IMG/VR virus record: IMGVR_UViG_3300025120_000148
Coordinates: 1 to 42,091 of that record
DNA length: 42,091 nucleotides
Direction: 5' to 3' (one strand)
Source: a virus
Under the pieces are notes generated by a model. The model searched no databases, had not been told where the DNA came from, and was given only the letters and a program-made list of their open reading frames with translations. A program made the position numbers and the translations under genes. Below, piece after piece: positions 5,424 through 12,499 of the stretch; position 1 is the first letter of the stretch; the number at the start of each line of letters is the position of its first letter.

Positions 5424-7823
5424 ATGTCACACATAACAATATTTAAAAACATAAAGGATACCACCCAGCCTTTCCACTTACCTGTAAGTGACATTATAGA
5501 AAGAATAAGAGATGGAAGATCAGAAGAACTTATTAAGAAGATAAGAACTGAAAAAGATAAAAAAAGAATTAATCAGCTAAAGCAAGAGTTACCTGCTATT
5601 TGTTTTAGTGGAAAGTTTAACAAAAGAAACGACGACTCCATCCTAGAGCATAGTGGTTTAATATGTTTAGACTTCGACCAGTACGATACCCAAAAGAAAT
5701 TACATCAACATAGAGAAGAGTTAATTGAAGATAAGTTTGTTTATTGTGTTTTCATATCACCATCCGGCAAGGGACTTAAAGTGCTTATAAAAGTCCCTGC
5801 TGATGTTGATTCACACGGAAAGTATTTTGCTTCATTACAACAATACTTTGACTCAGAGTTTTTTGATAGCACATCTAAAAACATATCTAGGGTTTGTTAT
5901 GAGAGCTACGATCCTTTAATACATATTAATGAAGATTCATTAGTGTGGGATAAAATTATTGATACTCCAACAATTGTTGAGAACAAGGAGATTACAATTC
6001 CTATTACAGACCAAACTAAGATTGTGGATATTTTAGTAAAGTGGTGGGAAAAAAAATACCCGATGAATGAAGGCCAAAGAAACCACAATGCTTTTATACT
6101 GGCTTCATCATTTAATGACTTTGGTATAGAGAAGTCACTTGCTGAATATGTCCTTAAAGGATTTGAGTCTCAGGACTTTAGTATAAACGAAATAAAGAAG
6201 ACAATTGATTCGGCATATGCCAACATCGCAAACTTTGCAACAAGGGTTTATGAAGATTCTGAAAAGATAAATAAGATAAAGTCTAATATTTTAAAAGGCA
6301 AGTCAAAGACAGATATAAAAAAATACTTTGACGAAGTGGATGAAAAAGTTTTGGATAGTGTAATTGACAGAGTTGAGGAAGAGAGTTTTGATAATAAGTT
6401 TTGGACCAAAAGCAAGAAAGGTGTTATTAAAATATTTCACGTAAAGTTTAAAATGTTTTTAGAAGACAATGGTTTTTATAAATATAATCCTGAAGGAAGT
6501 AAGAATTATGTATTTGTAAAGGTCACTAACAATTTAATTGATCACGCATCAGAAAAACAAATCAAAGATTTTATACTTACCCACTTGCTTACCCTAGATG
6601 ATATAGAGATATACAACTACTTTGCTGAACAGACTAAATATTTTAGAGAAGAATTTTTAACATTATTAGATTCCATTGAAGTGTTTTTTATTGAGGATAC
6701 TAAGAACGAGTCTTATATATATTACAAGAATTGTGCAGTTAAAGTAACCAATAGTGAGGTAGTTCCAATTGATTATATTGATTTAGGTGGTTATGTTTGG
6801 AAGGACCACGTTATAGATAGAGATTTTACAGAGTGTGAATCTGTTGAATGTGATTACAAGAAATTCATATCGAATATATGTGCAACAGACGATAAGAGAA
6901 TTGATTCTACCGAAAGCACAATAGGTTATTTAATGCACGGATACAAGAATCTATCATACTGTCCTGCTGTTATATTAAACGATGAGGTAATTAGTGATAA
7001 TCCTGAAGGTGGAACTGGTAAAGGCTTATTTATGAACGCCCTACAACATATGAAGAAGTTAGTAGTTATAGACGGAAAGGGTTTTGATTTTCAAAAGTCT
7101 TTTGCTTATCAATTGGTTTCTGCTGACACTCAGATACTTTGTTTTGATGATGTAAAAAAACACTTTGACTTTGAAAGATTATTTAGTGTGATTACAGAAG
7201 GATTGACTTTAGAGAAGAAAAATAAGGATGCTATTAAGATTCCTTTTAAAAAGTCACCAAAGGTTGCTATTACAACCAACTACGCTATAAAAGGAAAGGG
7301 TAATTCGTTTGAAAGAAGAAAGTGGGAGCTAGAATTAAATCAATACTACAACAAGTCATTTACTCCTTACGATGAGTTTGGTAAGTTGATGTTTGGTGAG
7401 TGGAATGATGACGAGTGGTGCAGTTTTGATAATTATATGATTTACTGTTTACAGTATTATATGAACAAGGGATTAGTTAAGAGTTCATTTGTTAATCTTA
7501 AGATACGTCAGTTATCTGCTGAGACTTGTCACGAGTTTATAGAGTGGGTTGGGTTATTAGATGGAAAAACTCCTAATGAAGATTTTGAAAAAGGATTTAA
7601 AATATACAAGCAAGATTTGTATCTTGATTTTATATCAGACAATCCAGACTTTGCTCCAAAAGCCAAGATGACTGTTTCAAGAACTAAGTTTTACCAATGG
7701 CTTAACTCTTATGCTGTATTCAAAACAGGCGTAAAGCCTGATGAAGGTAAAGACCATATTGGAAAATGGATTAGAATCAGAAATAAGCACGAGCTAGAAA
7801 CAAATGGAAAGTTAGAGATATGA
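5424..7823 (+). CDS. Primase-helicase: VirE_N / PriCT-like / SF3 helicase fusion
   Basis: Likely replicative primase-helicase, 799 aa. Residues 1-170 match the VirE N-terminal (BT4734-like) domain, an archaeo-eukaryotic-primase-like fold: SGLICLDFDQYD gives the hhhDhD metal motif (D83, D85) and SPSGKG lies at 112-117. Residues about 200-275 look like a primase C-terminal helical domain (RNHNAFILASSFNDFG). A superfamily 3/D5-like helicase follows: Walker A GGTGKG (about 529-534), Walker B LCFDD (about 572-576), sensor KVAITTNY and Arg finger SFERRKWELEL. Repeats upstream may be its origin. The next gene overlaps by ATGA. Confidence 0.85.
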   Translation: MSHITIFKNIKDTTQPFHLPVSDIIERIRDGRSEELIKKIRTEKDKKRINQLKQELPAICFSGKFNKRNDDSILEHSGLICLDFDQYDTQKKLHQHREELIEDKFVYCVFISPSGKGLKVLIKVPADVDSHGKYFASLQQYFDSEFFDSTSKNISRVCYESYDPLIHINEDSLVWDKIIDTPTIVENKEITIPITDQTKIVDILVKWWEKKYPMNEGQRNHNAFILASSFNDFGIEKSLAEYVLKGFESQDFSINEIKKTIDSAYANIANFATRVYEDSEKINKIKSNILKGKSKTDIKKYFDEVDEKVLDSVIDRVEEESFDNKFWTKSKKGVIKIFHVKFKMFLEDNGFYKYNPEGSKNYVFVKVTNNLIDHASEKQIKDFILTHLLTLDDIEIYNYFAEQTKYFREEFLTLLDSIEVFFIEDTKNESYIYYKNCAVKVTNSEVVPIDYIDLGGYVWKDHVIDRDFTECESVECDYKKFISNICATDDKRIDSTESTIGYLMHGYKNLSYCPAVILNDEVISDNPEGGTGKGLFMNALQHMKKLVVIDGKGFDFQKSFAYQLVSADTQILCFDDVKKHFDFERLFSVITEGLTLEKKNKDAIKIPFKKSPKVAITTNYAIKGKGNSFERRKWELELNQYYNKSFTPYDEFGKLMFGEWNDDEWCSFDNYMIYCLQYYMNKGLVKSSFVNLKIRQLSAETCHEFIEWVGLLDGKTPNEDFEKGFKIYKQDLYLDFISDNPDFAPKAKMTVSRTKFYQWLNSYAVFKTGVKPDEGKDHIGKWIRIRNKHELETNGKLEI

Positions 7824-8062
7824 ATGAGTTAGATCCAGAAAGATTACATATTGCTTTTAACAACACTTACAAAATGGTGGTTGAAGGTTGGGGAATTGAA
7901 GATGTGTTAGACGCACAAGACTTAGGTGTAGTTAATGTTGATATACTATTTGCTCACGATCCTGTTTATCCTGACGATAAAGAAATGATAGAGCTAATGT
8001 TAGAATATTTTACAGATATTGAAGATTATGAGAAATGTTCTAAAATCCAAAAATTACTATGA
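7820..8062 (+). CDS. Acidic hypothetical protein, 80 aa
   Basis: ATGA-coupled on both sides, between the primase-helicase and the second helicase, which supports a linked role. Acidic and mostly helical (ERLHIAFNNTYKMVVEGWGI, then DKEMIELMLEYFTDIEDYEK). No nucleotide-binding or zinc motif. It could be a helicase accessory or loader factor by position only; no family recognised. Confidence 0.65.
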   Translation: MNELDPERLHIAFNNTYKMVVEGWGIEDVLDAQDLGVVNVDILFAHDPVYPDDKEMIELMLEYFTDIEDYEKCSKIQKLL

Positions 8063-9285
8063 AATTTAGAGATTATCAGTTAAATATAATTGAAAAAGGA
8101 TTAAAAGTGCTTAAAAATAAAAAGCTACTTTACTTATCTATGGAGGTTAGAACAGGCAAAACCCTAACTTCTTTAGGAATATGTGAGAAGCTTAATATCG
8201 AAAATGTATTGTTTATTACTAAGAAAAAAGCAATAAGTAGTATTGAATCTGATTACCATACATATGGCCCAGGATTTTACTTAGAGGTAATTAATTATGA
8301 AAGCATTCATAAGATAAGTGACAAGAGTTGGGATGTAATTATTTGTGATGAAGCTCATTCAATGGGAGCCTTTCCAAAGCCTAGTAAAAGAGCTAAGACT
8401 GTAAAAGAATTAATACAAGACCATCAGCCGTATGTCATTTTAATGTCAGGGACTCCTACTCCAGAGAGTTTTTCTCAAATGTATCACCAGGTGTATGGTG
8501 TACCTGGAAATCCTTTTAGCAAACACAGAAGCTTTTATAAGTTTGCTAGTGATTATGTAAGGGTAGTGCAGAAAAAGATCAATGGATATAATATAAATGA
8601 CTATAGCAAGGGTCTTCCTGAGATTGTAGAAGAAATGAAGCCTTATACTATTTCGTATAGTCAAAAGGAGGCTGGGTTTAAATCTGTTATTAATGAAAAA
8701 GTATTATTAGTTCCTATAAGTGAAAAGGTTAGTGATATGATTAAGGTCCTTAGAAAGGATTTAGTTTATGAGATAGATGGTGAGTACATACTTGGGGATA
8801 CTGCTGTTAAATTAATGACTAAAATGCATCAGATGTGTAGTGGAACGGTAAAGTTTGAGAGTGGCAACAGAATTGTACTTGACTTAAGCAAGGCTAAGTT
8901 TATTAAGGAAAAGTTTGATGGTCAGAAGATAGGAATCTTTTATAAGTTTCAAGCTGAGTTAACAGCATTAAGGGAAGTGTTTGGTGACAATTTATGTACC
9001 ACACTAGAAGAGTTTGATAGTACAGATAAGAACATTGCATTGCAGATTGTTAGTGGCAGAGAGGGAATATCATTACGAAAAGCAGACTTCTTAGTTTATT
9101 ACAATATTGATTTTAGTGCTACAAGTTACTGGCAGAGTCGTGATCGTATGACTACTAAAGAGAGAATGCATAATAATATCTATTGGATATTTTCTGAGAA
9201 AGGTATTGAGAAAATGATATACAAAGCTGTAAACAGCAAAAAAGATTACACACTAAGACATTTTAAAAGAGACTATTTTATATGA
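8059..9285 (+). CDS. DEAH-type superfamily 2 helicase
   Basis: ATP-dependent DNA helicase or translocase, 408 aa, related to phage SNF2-like DEAD/DEAH proteins. The Q-like start FRDYQLNIIEKGL is followed by Walker A EVRTGKT (about 29-35), motif Ia (LFITKKKAI), DEAH box IICDEAHS (95-101) and motif III MSGTP (129-133). The second RecA-like lobe ends with motif V/VI (QIVSGREGISL; SYWQSRDRMTTKERMHN) with the Arg finger. Shorter than cellular SNF2 proteins, with no extra nuclease domain. It sits in the replication operon, so replication or recombination support is likely. Confidence 0.85.
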   Translation: MKFRDYQLNIIEKGLKVLKNKKLLYLSMEVRTGKTLTSLGICEKLNIENVLFITKKKAISSIESDYHTYGPGFYLEVINYESIHKISDKSWDVIICDEAHSMGAFPKPSKRAKTVKELIQDHQPYVILMSGTPTPESFSQMYHQVYGVPGNPFSKHRSFYKFASDYVRVVQKKINGYNINDYSKGLPEIVEEMKPYTISYSQKEAGFKSVINEKVLLVPISEKVSDMIKVLRKDLVYEIDGEYILGDTAVKLMTKMHQMCSGTVKFESGNRIVLDLSKAKFIKEKFDGQKIGIFYKFQAELTALREVFGDNLCTTLEEFDSTDKNIALQIVSGREGISLRKADFLVYYNIDFSATSYWQSRDRMTTKERMHNNIYWIFSEKGIEKMIYKAVNSKKDYTLRHFKRDYFI

Positions 9286-9476
9286 TTAAAAAAGAATGGC
9301 ATTGGATGTTAGACAACGACAAGAGTATTATAAAAGAAAAGAATCTAAGCGATAGTGATGTTTGGAATATAGTAAATGAATGGTATTGCAATGGTATGTA
9401 TCCAGACATTTTACAAGATGAAAACGGATTAGACCTTGAAGAAATATGTTATTTAAATAAAAAAGATGCCATATAA
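9282..9476 (+). CDS. Small hypothetical protein, 64 aa
   Basis: ATGA-coupled to the helicase and overlapping the HNH gene by 11 bases. Acidic with several Trp residues (KKEWHWMLDNDKSI, then DSDVWNIVNEWYCNGMYPDI). No recognised motif. The double overlap supports translation. Function unknown. Confidence 0.6.
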   Translation: MIKKEWHWMLDNDKSIIKEKNLSDSDVWNIVNEWYCNGMYPDILQDENGLDLEEICYLNKKDAI

Positions 9477-9969
9477 AGACAAAGAAAAACAGAAAGAATA
9501 CTTGCGTATGCATTACGTAAGGAATAAGGAAAAGCATAGAGATGCTAAAGCTATAGCTATTAAAGAGTGGAGAATTAATAATAAAGAGCATATTTCTACT
9601 TACAATTGTGAATACGCCAAGAAACATAGAGGTGATATAAATAAAAGGGAAAAAAATAGAAGAGATAATGATCCTTTATATAAGATGAAACTAAATTTAA
9701 GAAGCAGAATAAGAAAGACTATTATTAATAAAACAGGTAAAACCACAGACATATTAGGTTGTGGCTATAGTGAGGTAAGAGAATATATTAGCGGTCAGTT
9801 TAGAGAAGGGATGAGTTGGGATAATTACGGAGAATGGCATATAGATCATATTAAACCATTAGCTTTGGCTAAAACAAAAGAAGAGACATATAAGTTATGT
9901 CATTATACTAACCTACAGCCATTATGGGCTATTGAAAATTTACAAAAAGGATGCAGCAATTTAACTTAA
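9466..9969 (+). CDS. HNH homing-type endonuclease, 167 aa
   Basis: DNA endonuclease of the His-Me finger (HNH) class. The basic N-terminal 90 residues contain repeated Lys/Arg-rich helices (KDKEKQKEYLRMHYVRNKEK and similar) suited to DNA binding. The nuclease core is GEWHIDHIKPLA (HIDH at 125-128), then HYTNLQPLW (146-154) and N158-L-Q-K, which is the classic phage HNH arrangement. It may be a free-standing homing endonuclease or take part in recombination. Embedded in the operon with short overlaps, so not an obvious disruption. Confidence 0.85.
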   Translation: MPYKDKEKQKEYLRMHYVRNKEKHRDAKAIAIKEWRINNKEHISTYNCEYAKKHRGDINKREKNRRDNDPLYKMKLNLRSRIRKTIINKTGKTTDILGCGYSEVREYISGQFREGMSWDNYGEWHIDHIKPLALAKTKEETYKLCHYTNLQPLWAIENLQKGCSNLT

Positions 9970-10115
9970 TATATCATTTCAATCCTTATAATAACAATTG
10001 GTACTGCATACCAAGAGAAGAGTATGTTAATTACTTTGAGGGTAATCACAAAAAATGTGGCTGCGGATTTAATACTGAAGGAGCTTATTTAAACTATAAA
10101 AACAAAACAAAATGA
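9951..10115 (+). CDS. Small hypothetical protein with a C-x-C pair, 54 aa
   Basis: Overlaps the HNH gene by 19 bases and the next gene by ATGA. The peptide is rich in aromatic residues (FNLIYHFNPYNNNWYCIPRE) and has KKCGCGFNTEGAYLNY near the end. Similar HFNPY...WYCIPRE peptides are, as I recall, found in other Bacteroidota phages with no known role. Cys at 19 and the CxC could bind a metal. Confidence 0.6.
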   Translation: MQQFNLIYHFNPYNNNWYCIPREEYVNYFEGNHKKCGCGFNTEGAYLNYKNKTK

Positions 10116-10444
10116 CAGAAATAGAAACTTTTGAAAAACAATATCCTGAATTATCTAAGGAGTTCAAGGAGATACAGCAAGAAATGTATAAATTATTTGC
10201 TAGAAAGCAAATGGATTACGGACTAAATAACATTGCATTAGGCGGTGATTTAAAGAAGCCAGAGGACAAAAAGTTTGCTTTGACAGGTTTATCGATTAGA
10301 TTAACTGACAAAATAAGCAGATTAAAGAACTTAATTAAGAATGGCAAGAATTATGTTCCTGGTGAAGGTCAAGAAGATACGTTTATTGATATAGCTAACT
10401 ATGGTATAATTGGAATGTTAGTTGGTAGAAACCAGTGGAAATGA
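10112..10444 (+). CDS. DUF1599-like (nucleotide-modification-associated) protein, 110 aa
   Basis: Matches the pattern of the nucleotide modification associated domain 1 family (DUF1599): a Lys then MDYGLNNIALGG at about 31-44, a helix with LSIRLTDKISRLKNLIKNG (RxxDKxxRL core) and EDTFIDIANYGIIGMLV at the end, where family members show DxxxDxxxYxxI. The family occurs in phages with modified or salvaged nucleotides and is related in style to MazG-like helical NTP-binding proteins. No partner methylase or hydroxymethylase was seen. ATGA-coupled both sides. Confidence 0.75.
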   Translation: MTEIETFEKQYPELSKEFKEIQQEMYKLFARKQMDYGLNNIALGGDLKKPEDKKFALTGLSIRLTDKISRLKNLIKNGKNYVPGEGQEDTFIDIANYGIIGMLVGRNQWK

Positions 10445-10836
10445 AAAAGAAAGAGCTTCAGTTAATTAAAGATTTGAACCTTAAATACGATAGAGGTTTA
10501 AAACCCACGGAAAATGAATATGAAGCTTACGATGCTTACAACAACGTCTCTATCATAGAAATTAAAGTTAGGGATGTTGTTTATGATACCCACTATATAC
10601 AAGTGGATAAGTTTTATAATTTATTAATGATTGGCGAGGCATTAGATAAAAAACCTTTTTACTTAGTAAAAGACTCTTCTGGAATATATATGTATGATCT
10701 AAAGGAATTAAAGGAAGAGATTATTACCTCTGATATTGTTCCAAAGTTTGCTCCTTATAGGACAGAGTTTGAAAATAACAAAAAAATTACTAAGTATTTT
10801 TATGAGCTACATAAATATAATTCATTAAATTTATGA
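10441..10836 (+). CDS. Possible PD-(D/E)XK-like nuclease, 131 aa
   Basis: I choose the ATG at 10441 (ATGA overlap) over an in-frame GTG at 10435. Residues about 24-42 read YEAYDAYNNVSIIEIKVRD: an Asp, then a hydrophobic strand, then E-I-K, which fits the D...ExK core. Next is the helix VDKFYNLLMIGEAL and a strand PFYLVKDSSGIYMYDL, as in the restriction-endonuclease-like fold. The match is motif-level only. If right, it could be a resolvase or repair nuclease. Confidence 0.5.
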   Translation: MKKKELQLIKDLNLKYDRGLKPTENEYEAYDAYNNVSIIEIKVRDVVYDTHYIQVDKFYNLLMIGEALDKKPFYLVKDSSGIYMYDLKELKEEIITSDIVPKFAPYRTEFENNKKITKYFYELHKYNSLNL

Positions 10837-10973
10837 AAATGAAACTAAACAAACAGATCAAAGTATTGGTTAAAAACACCCCAAATGATTGTAGTTTAGG
10901 ATCAAAAATTAGAATGATATATAATGAGAGAAAGCGCAATACAAGCGAAGAGAATAAAACAGCTAGAAGCTGA
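10833..10973 (+). CDS. Small basic hypothetical protein, 46 aa
   Basis: ATGA-coupled to the gene at 10441 and overlapping the next gene by 50 bases. Basic: KLNKQIKVLVKNTPNDCSLG then IRMIYNERKRNTSEENK. The first 30 residues precede the overlap and look protein-like; the tail is read in the same DNA as the VRR_NUC start. No function assigned. Confidence 0.4.
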   Translation: MKMKLNKQIKVLVKNTPNDCSLGSKIRMIYNERKRNTSEENKTARS

Positions 10974-11160
10974 AGGATATTATGTCATAAAACTAATTAA
11001 AACCAATAAAAATGGCATACCTGACTTGGTTGCAATAAAAAAAGACTCTGTTTTATTTTCAGAGATTAAAACAGAAAAAGGAAAATTGTCTAAGCTACAA
11101 GAGTATAGATTAAAAGAGTTAAATGAGCACGGATTTGAGACAGAAGTATATAGAGGATAG
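10924..11160 (+). CDS. VRR_NUC-type nuclease, 78 aa
   Basis: Small PD-(D/E)XK nuclease of the VRR_NUC class. The motif order is: helix RESAIQAKRIKQLEAEGYYV, strand IKLIKTNKNGIPDLVAI with G-x-PD, then LFSEIKTEKGKLSKLQ giving the E-x-K and following Q, then KELNEHGFETEVY. The length matches stand-alone phage VRR_NUC proteins of about 80-100 residues. A structure-selective nuclease such as a Holliday junction resolvase is the usual proposal. It overlaps the next ORF by 38 bases. Confidence 0.8.
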   Translation: MRESAIQAKRIKQLEAEGYYVIKLIKTNKNGIPDLVAIKKDSVLFSEIKTEKGKLSKLQEYRLKELNEHGFETEVYRG

Positions 11161-11443
11161 GATATTTGATGTGGACGAAGGGTTTATTGATAAGCTTCAA
11201 CAGTCTTTCTCTATGGTTCAATCAATGGCTATTGCAAAACTTATTAATAAAAAACTAGACAATTTAAAACCCAAAAGAAGTACTACTTATGGTGGGGTAA
11301 TACACAAGCCAGAAGCTACTTTTTTTTCTGTTGACTGTGTTAGGTTAACTAAAAACCTATATTCATTTACTGATGTTAGAGAAATAGATAGTGATGAATA
11401 CTTAGACTTAATAAACTTAAACTTAAATTTAAATGAATCTTGA
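11123..11443 (+). CDS. Hypothetical protein, 106 aa
   Basis: The first ATG (11123) overlaps the nuclease gene by 38 bases; a GTG at 11171 would remove the overlap and give 90 residues. Middle region: KLQQSFSMVQSMAIAKLINK, then a polar loop with TTYGGVIHKPEATFF. The C-terminus is Asp/Leu/Asn-rich. No known domain. It overlaps the next gene by 11 bases. Confidence 0.55.
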   Translation: MSTDLRQKYIEDRIFDVDEGFIDKLQQSFSMVQSMAIAKLINKKLDNLKPKRSTTYGGVIHKPEATFFSVDCVRLTKNLYSFTDVREIDSDEYLDLINLNLNLNES

Positions 11444-11726
11444 TTACAAATTCAAATACCTTCTTACAGAAAAGAATAGAAAAAACATATTATTTAGACT
11501 AGTAAAAGGAGAAAAATTACAAAGAATAGCAGACAGGTATGGCTTAACTGTTGCATTCTTAAGAAGAAATTTTAACCACTACATTAAGGATTCTTCAATT
11601 GAAAAAGTAAAACTAGGATACAAGAACGAGCCTTATTATAATAACGAAATGGATTACGGTTCTATGCCATCATATAGTGTAGATGGATTGAGTGCTCCAG
11701 AATTAAAAATTTACAATGAGATATAA
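11433..11726 (+). CDS. Helix-turn-helix-like small protein, 97 aa
   Basis: Residues about 27-48 (GEKLQRIADRYGLTVAFLRR) resemble a helix-turn-helix of the sigma/transposase type: a helix, a Gly turn (YGLT), then a recognition helix. The C-terminal half is acidic and disordered-looking. Possible transcription regulator of this phage, perhaps an early-to-late switch given its place near the operon end; this is inference. It overlaps the next gene by 11 bases. Confidence 0.5.
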   Translation: MNLDYKFKYLLTEKNRKNILFRLVKGEKLQRIADRYGLTVAFLRRNFNHYIKDSSIEKVKLGYKNEPYYNNEMDYGSMPSYSVDGLSAPELKIYNEI

Positions 11727-11955
11727 ATTTGAAGATATAGAAAAAATATTAGAGTTCAAGACTTGGACCGATAAGGATAAAATAGATAAGCTATTAGAGA
11801 TTGATTGCAGTTTGTATGCTCATTTAGGAATTGATTCTACAAGGTTAGAAAAAGACGAAGTAAAGAGAAGAAGTATTGAAATATACAGAACAATTAAAAC
11901 AATAGATAAAAAATTAGGAGATGAGTTTTTATACTCAGAAGATTTAAAACAATGA
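11716..11955 (+). CDS. Small charged hypothetical protein, 79 aa
   Basis: Overlaps the HTH-like gene by 11 bases and the next by ATGA. Helical and charged (MRYKFEDIEKILEFKTWTDK, then KDEVKRRSIEIYRTIKTIDK). No recognisable domain. Companion role to the preceding gene is possible from coupling only. Confidence 0.6.
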   Translation: MRYKFEDIEKILEFKTWTDKDKIDKLLEIDCSLYAHLGIDSTRLEKDEVKRRSIEIYRTIKTIDKKLGDEFLYSEDLKQ

Positions 11956-12113
11956 AACATCACGTCACATACGTTAACTTTATAACTAAGATGATCAACG
12001 ATACTACTGATGACATTTATGAAAGTTTAATGGATAAAAAGCAAGAGGAACTAAATAAATCTTGCAAAAATCTAATTAAAATTTTAGATGAGTTGGTAGA
12101 TCAAGAAGGATAA
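11952..12113 (+). CDS. Last rightward gene, small hypothetical protein, 53 aa
   Basis: ATGA-coupled to the previous gene. Helical and charged (HHVTYVNFITKMINDTTDDI, then KKQEELNKSCKNLIKILDEL). It ends at 12113, thirteen bases inside the convergent minus-strand HNH gene. No U-tract hairpin follows, so the rightward operon has no visible terminator here. Confidence 0.55.
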   Translation: MKHHVTYVNFITKMINDTTDDIYESLMDKKQEELNKSCKNLIKILDELVDQEG

Positions 12114-12481
12114 TGTTCCTCTACGTGACATCTTGAACAGAGTACTTTACATTTATCTATTTCTTCTTGAAGTTTTTTAATTGCCATTCCTCTGTATACT
12201 CCATTACTTACTTCAAACTTTTTATTGTCCTCGTGGTGATGAAACTCAAGAGCTTGAGTGCAGAACCCAGGATGGGTTTCTTTAGAGTATCCGCAGGACT
12301 CACAGGCCATTGTTTCTTTTAAATCCTTAAGCCACTTTTGGTTTACATACCTACGATGTCTTTTCTTCTTACCGTAGCATTGAGTACATTGTAGTCTTGA
12401 GTATCTCTTACCGTTTTTTACTCCGGCAGTAGGAAAGTCTGATTCAGGATGTTCTTGATTGCATATGTTGCAAATCTTCAT
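12101..12481 (-). CDS. HNH endonuclease with zinc-finger N-terminus, 126 aa
   Basis: Predicted DNA endonuclease. The N-terminus holds a Cys4 knuckle (C4, C7 and C32, C35). The HNH core has CESCGYS (C60, C63), a strand ending LEFHHHEDNKK with the catalytic His at about 81-83, a helix IKKLQEEIDKCKVL, and CSRCHVEEH (C115, C118, H119, H123). It is the last gene of the late operon. Its end overlaps the opposite-strand gene by 13 bases. It may be a mobile homing nuclease or have a packaging or recombination role. Confidence 0.85.
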   Translation of the reverse strand: MKICNICNQEHPESDFPTAGVKNGKRYSRLQCTQCYGKKKRHRRYVNQKWLKDLKETMACESCGYSKETHPGFCTQALEFHHHEDNKKFEVSNGVYRGMAIKKLQEEIDKCKVLCSRCHVEEHYPS

Positions 12482-12499
12482 CCTTCAATATAGTAATAA

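Noticed and set aside
5248-5439. Minus-strand 63-aa ORF across the repeat region
   Set aside because: Runs against the operon through the inverted repeats and into the primase-helicase start; T-rich DNA explains its length.
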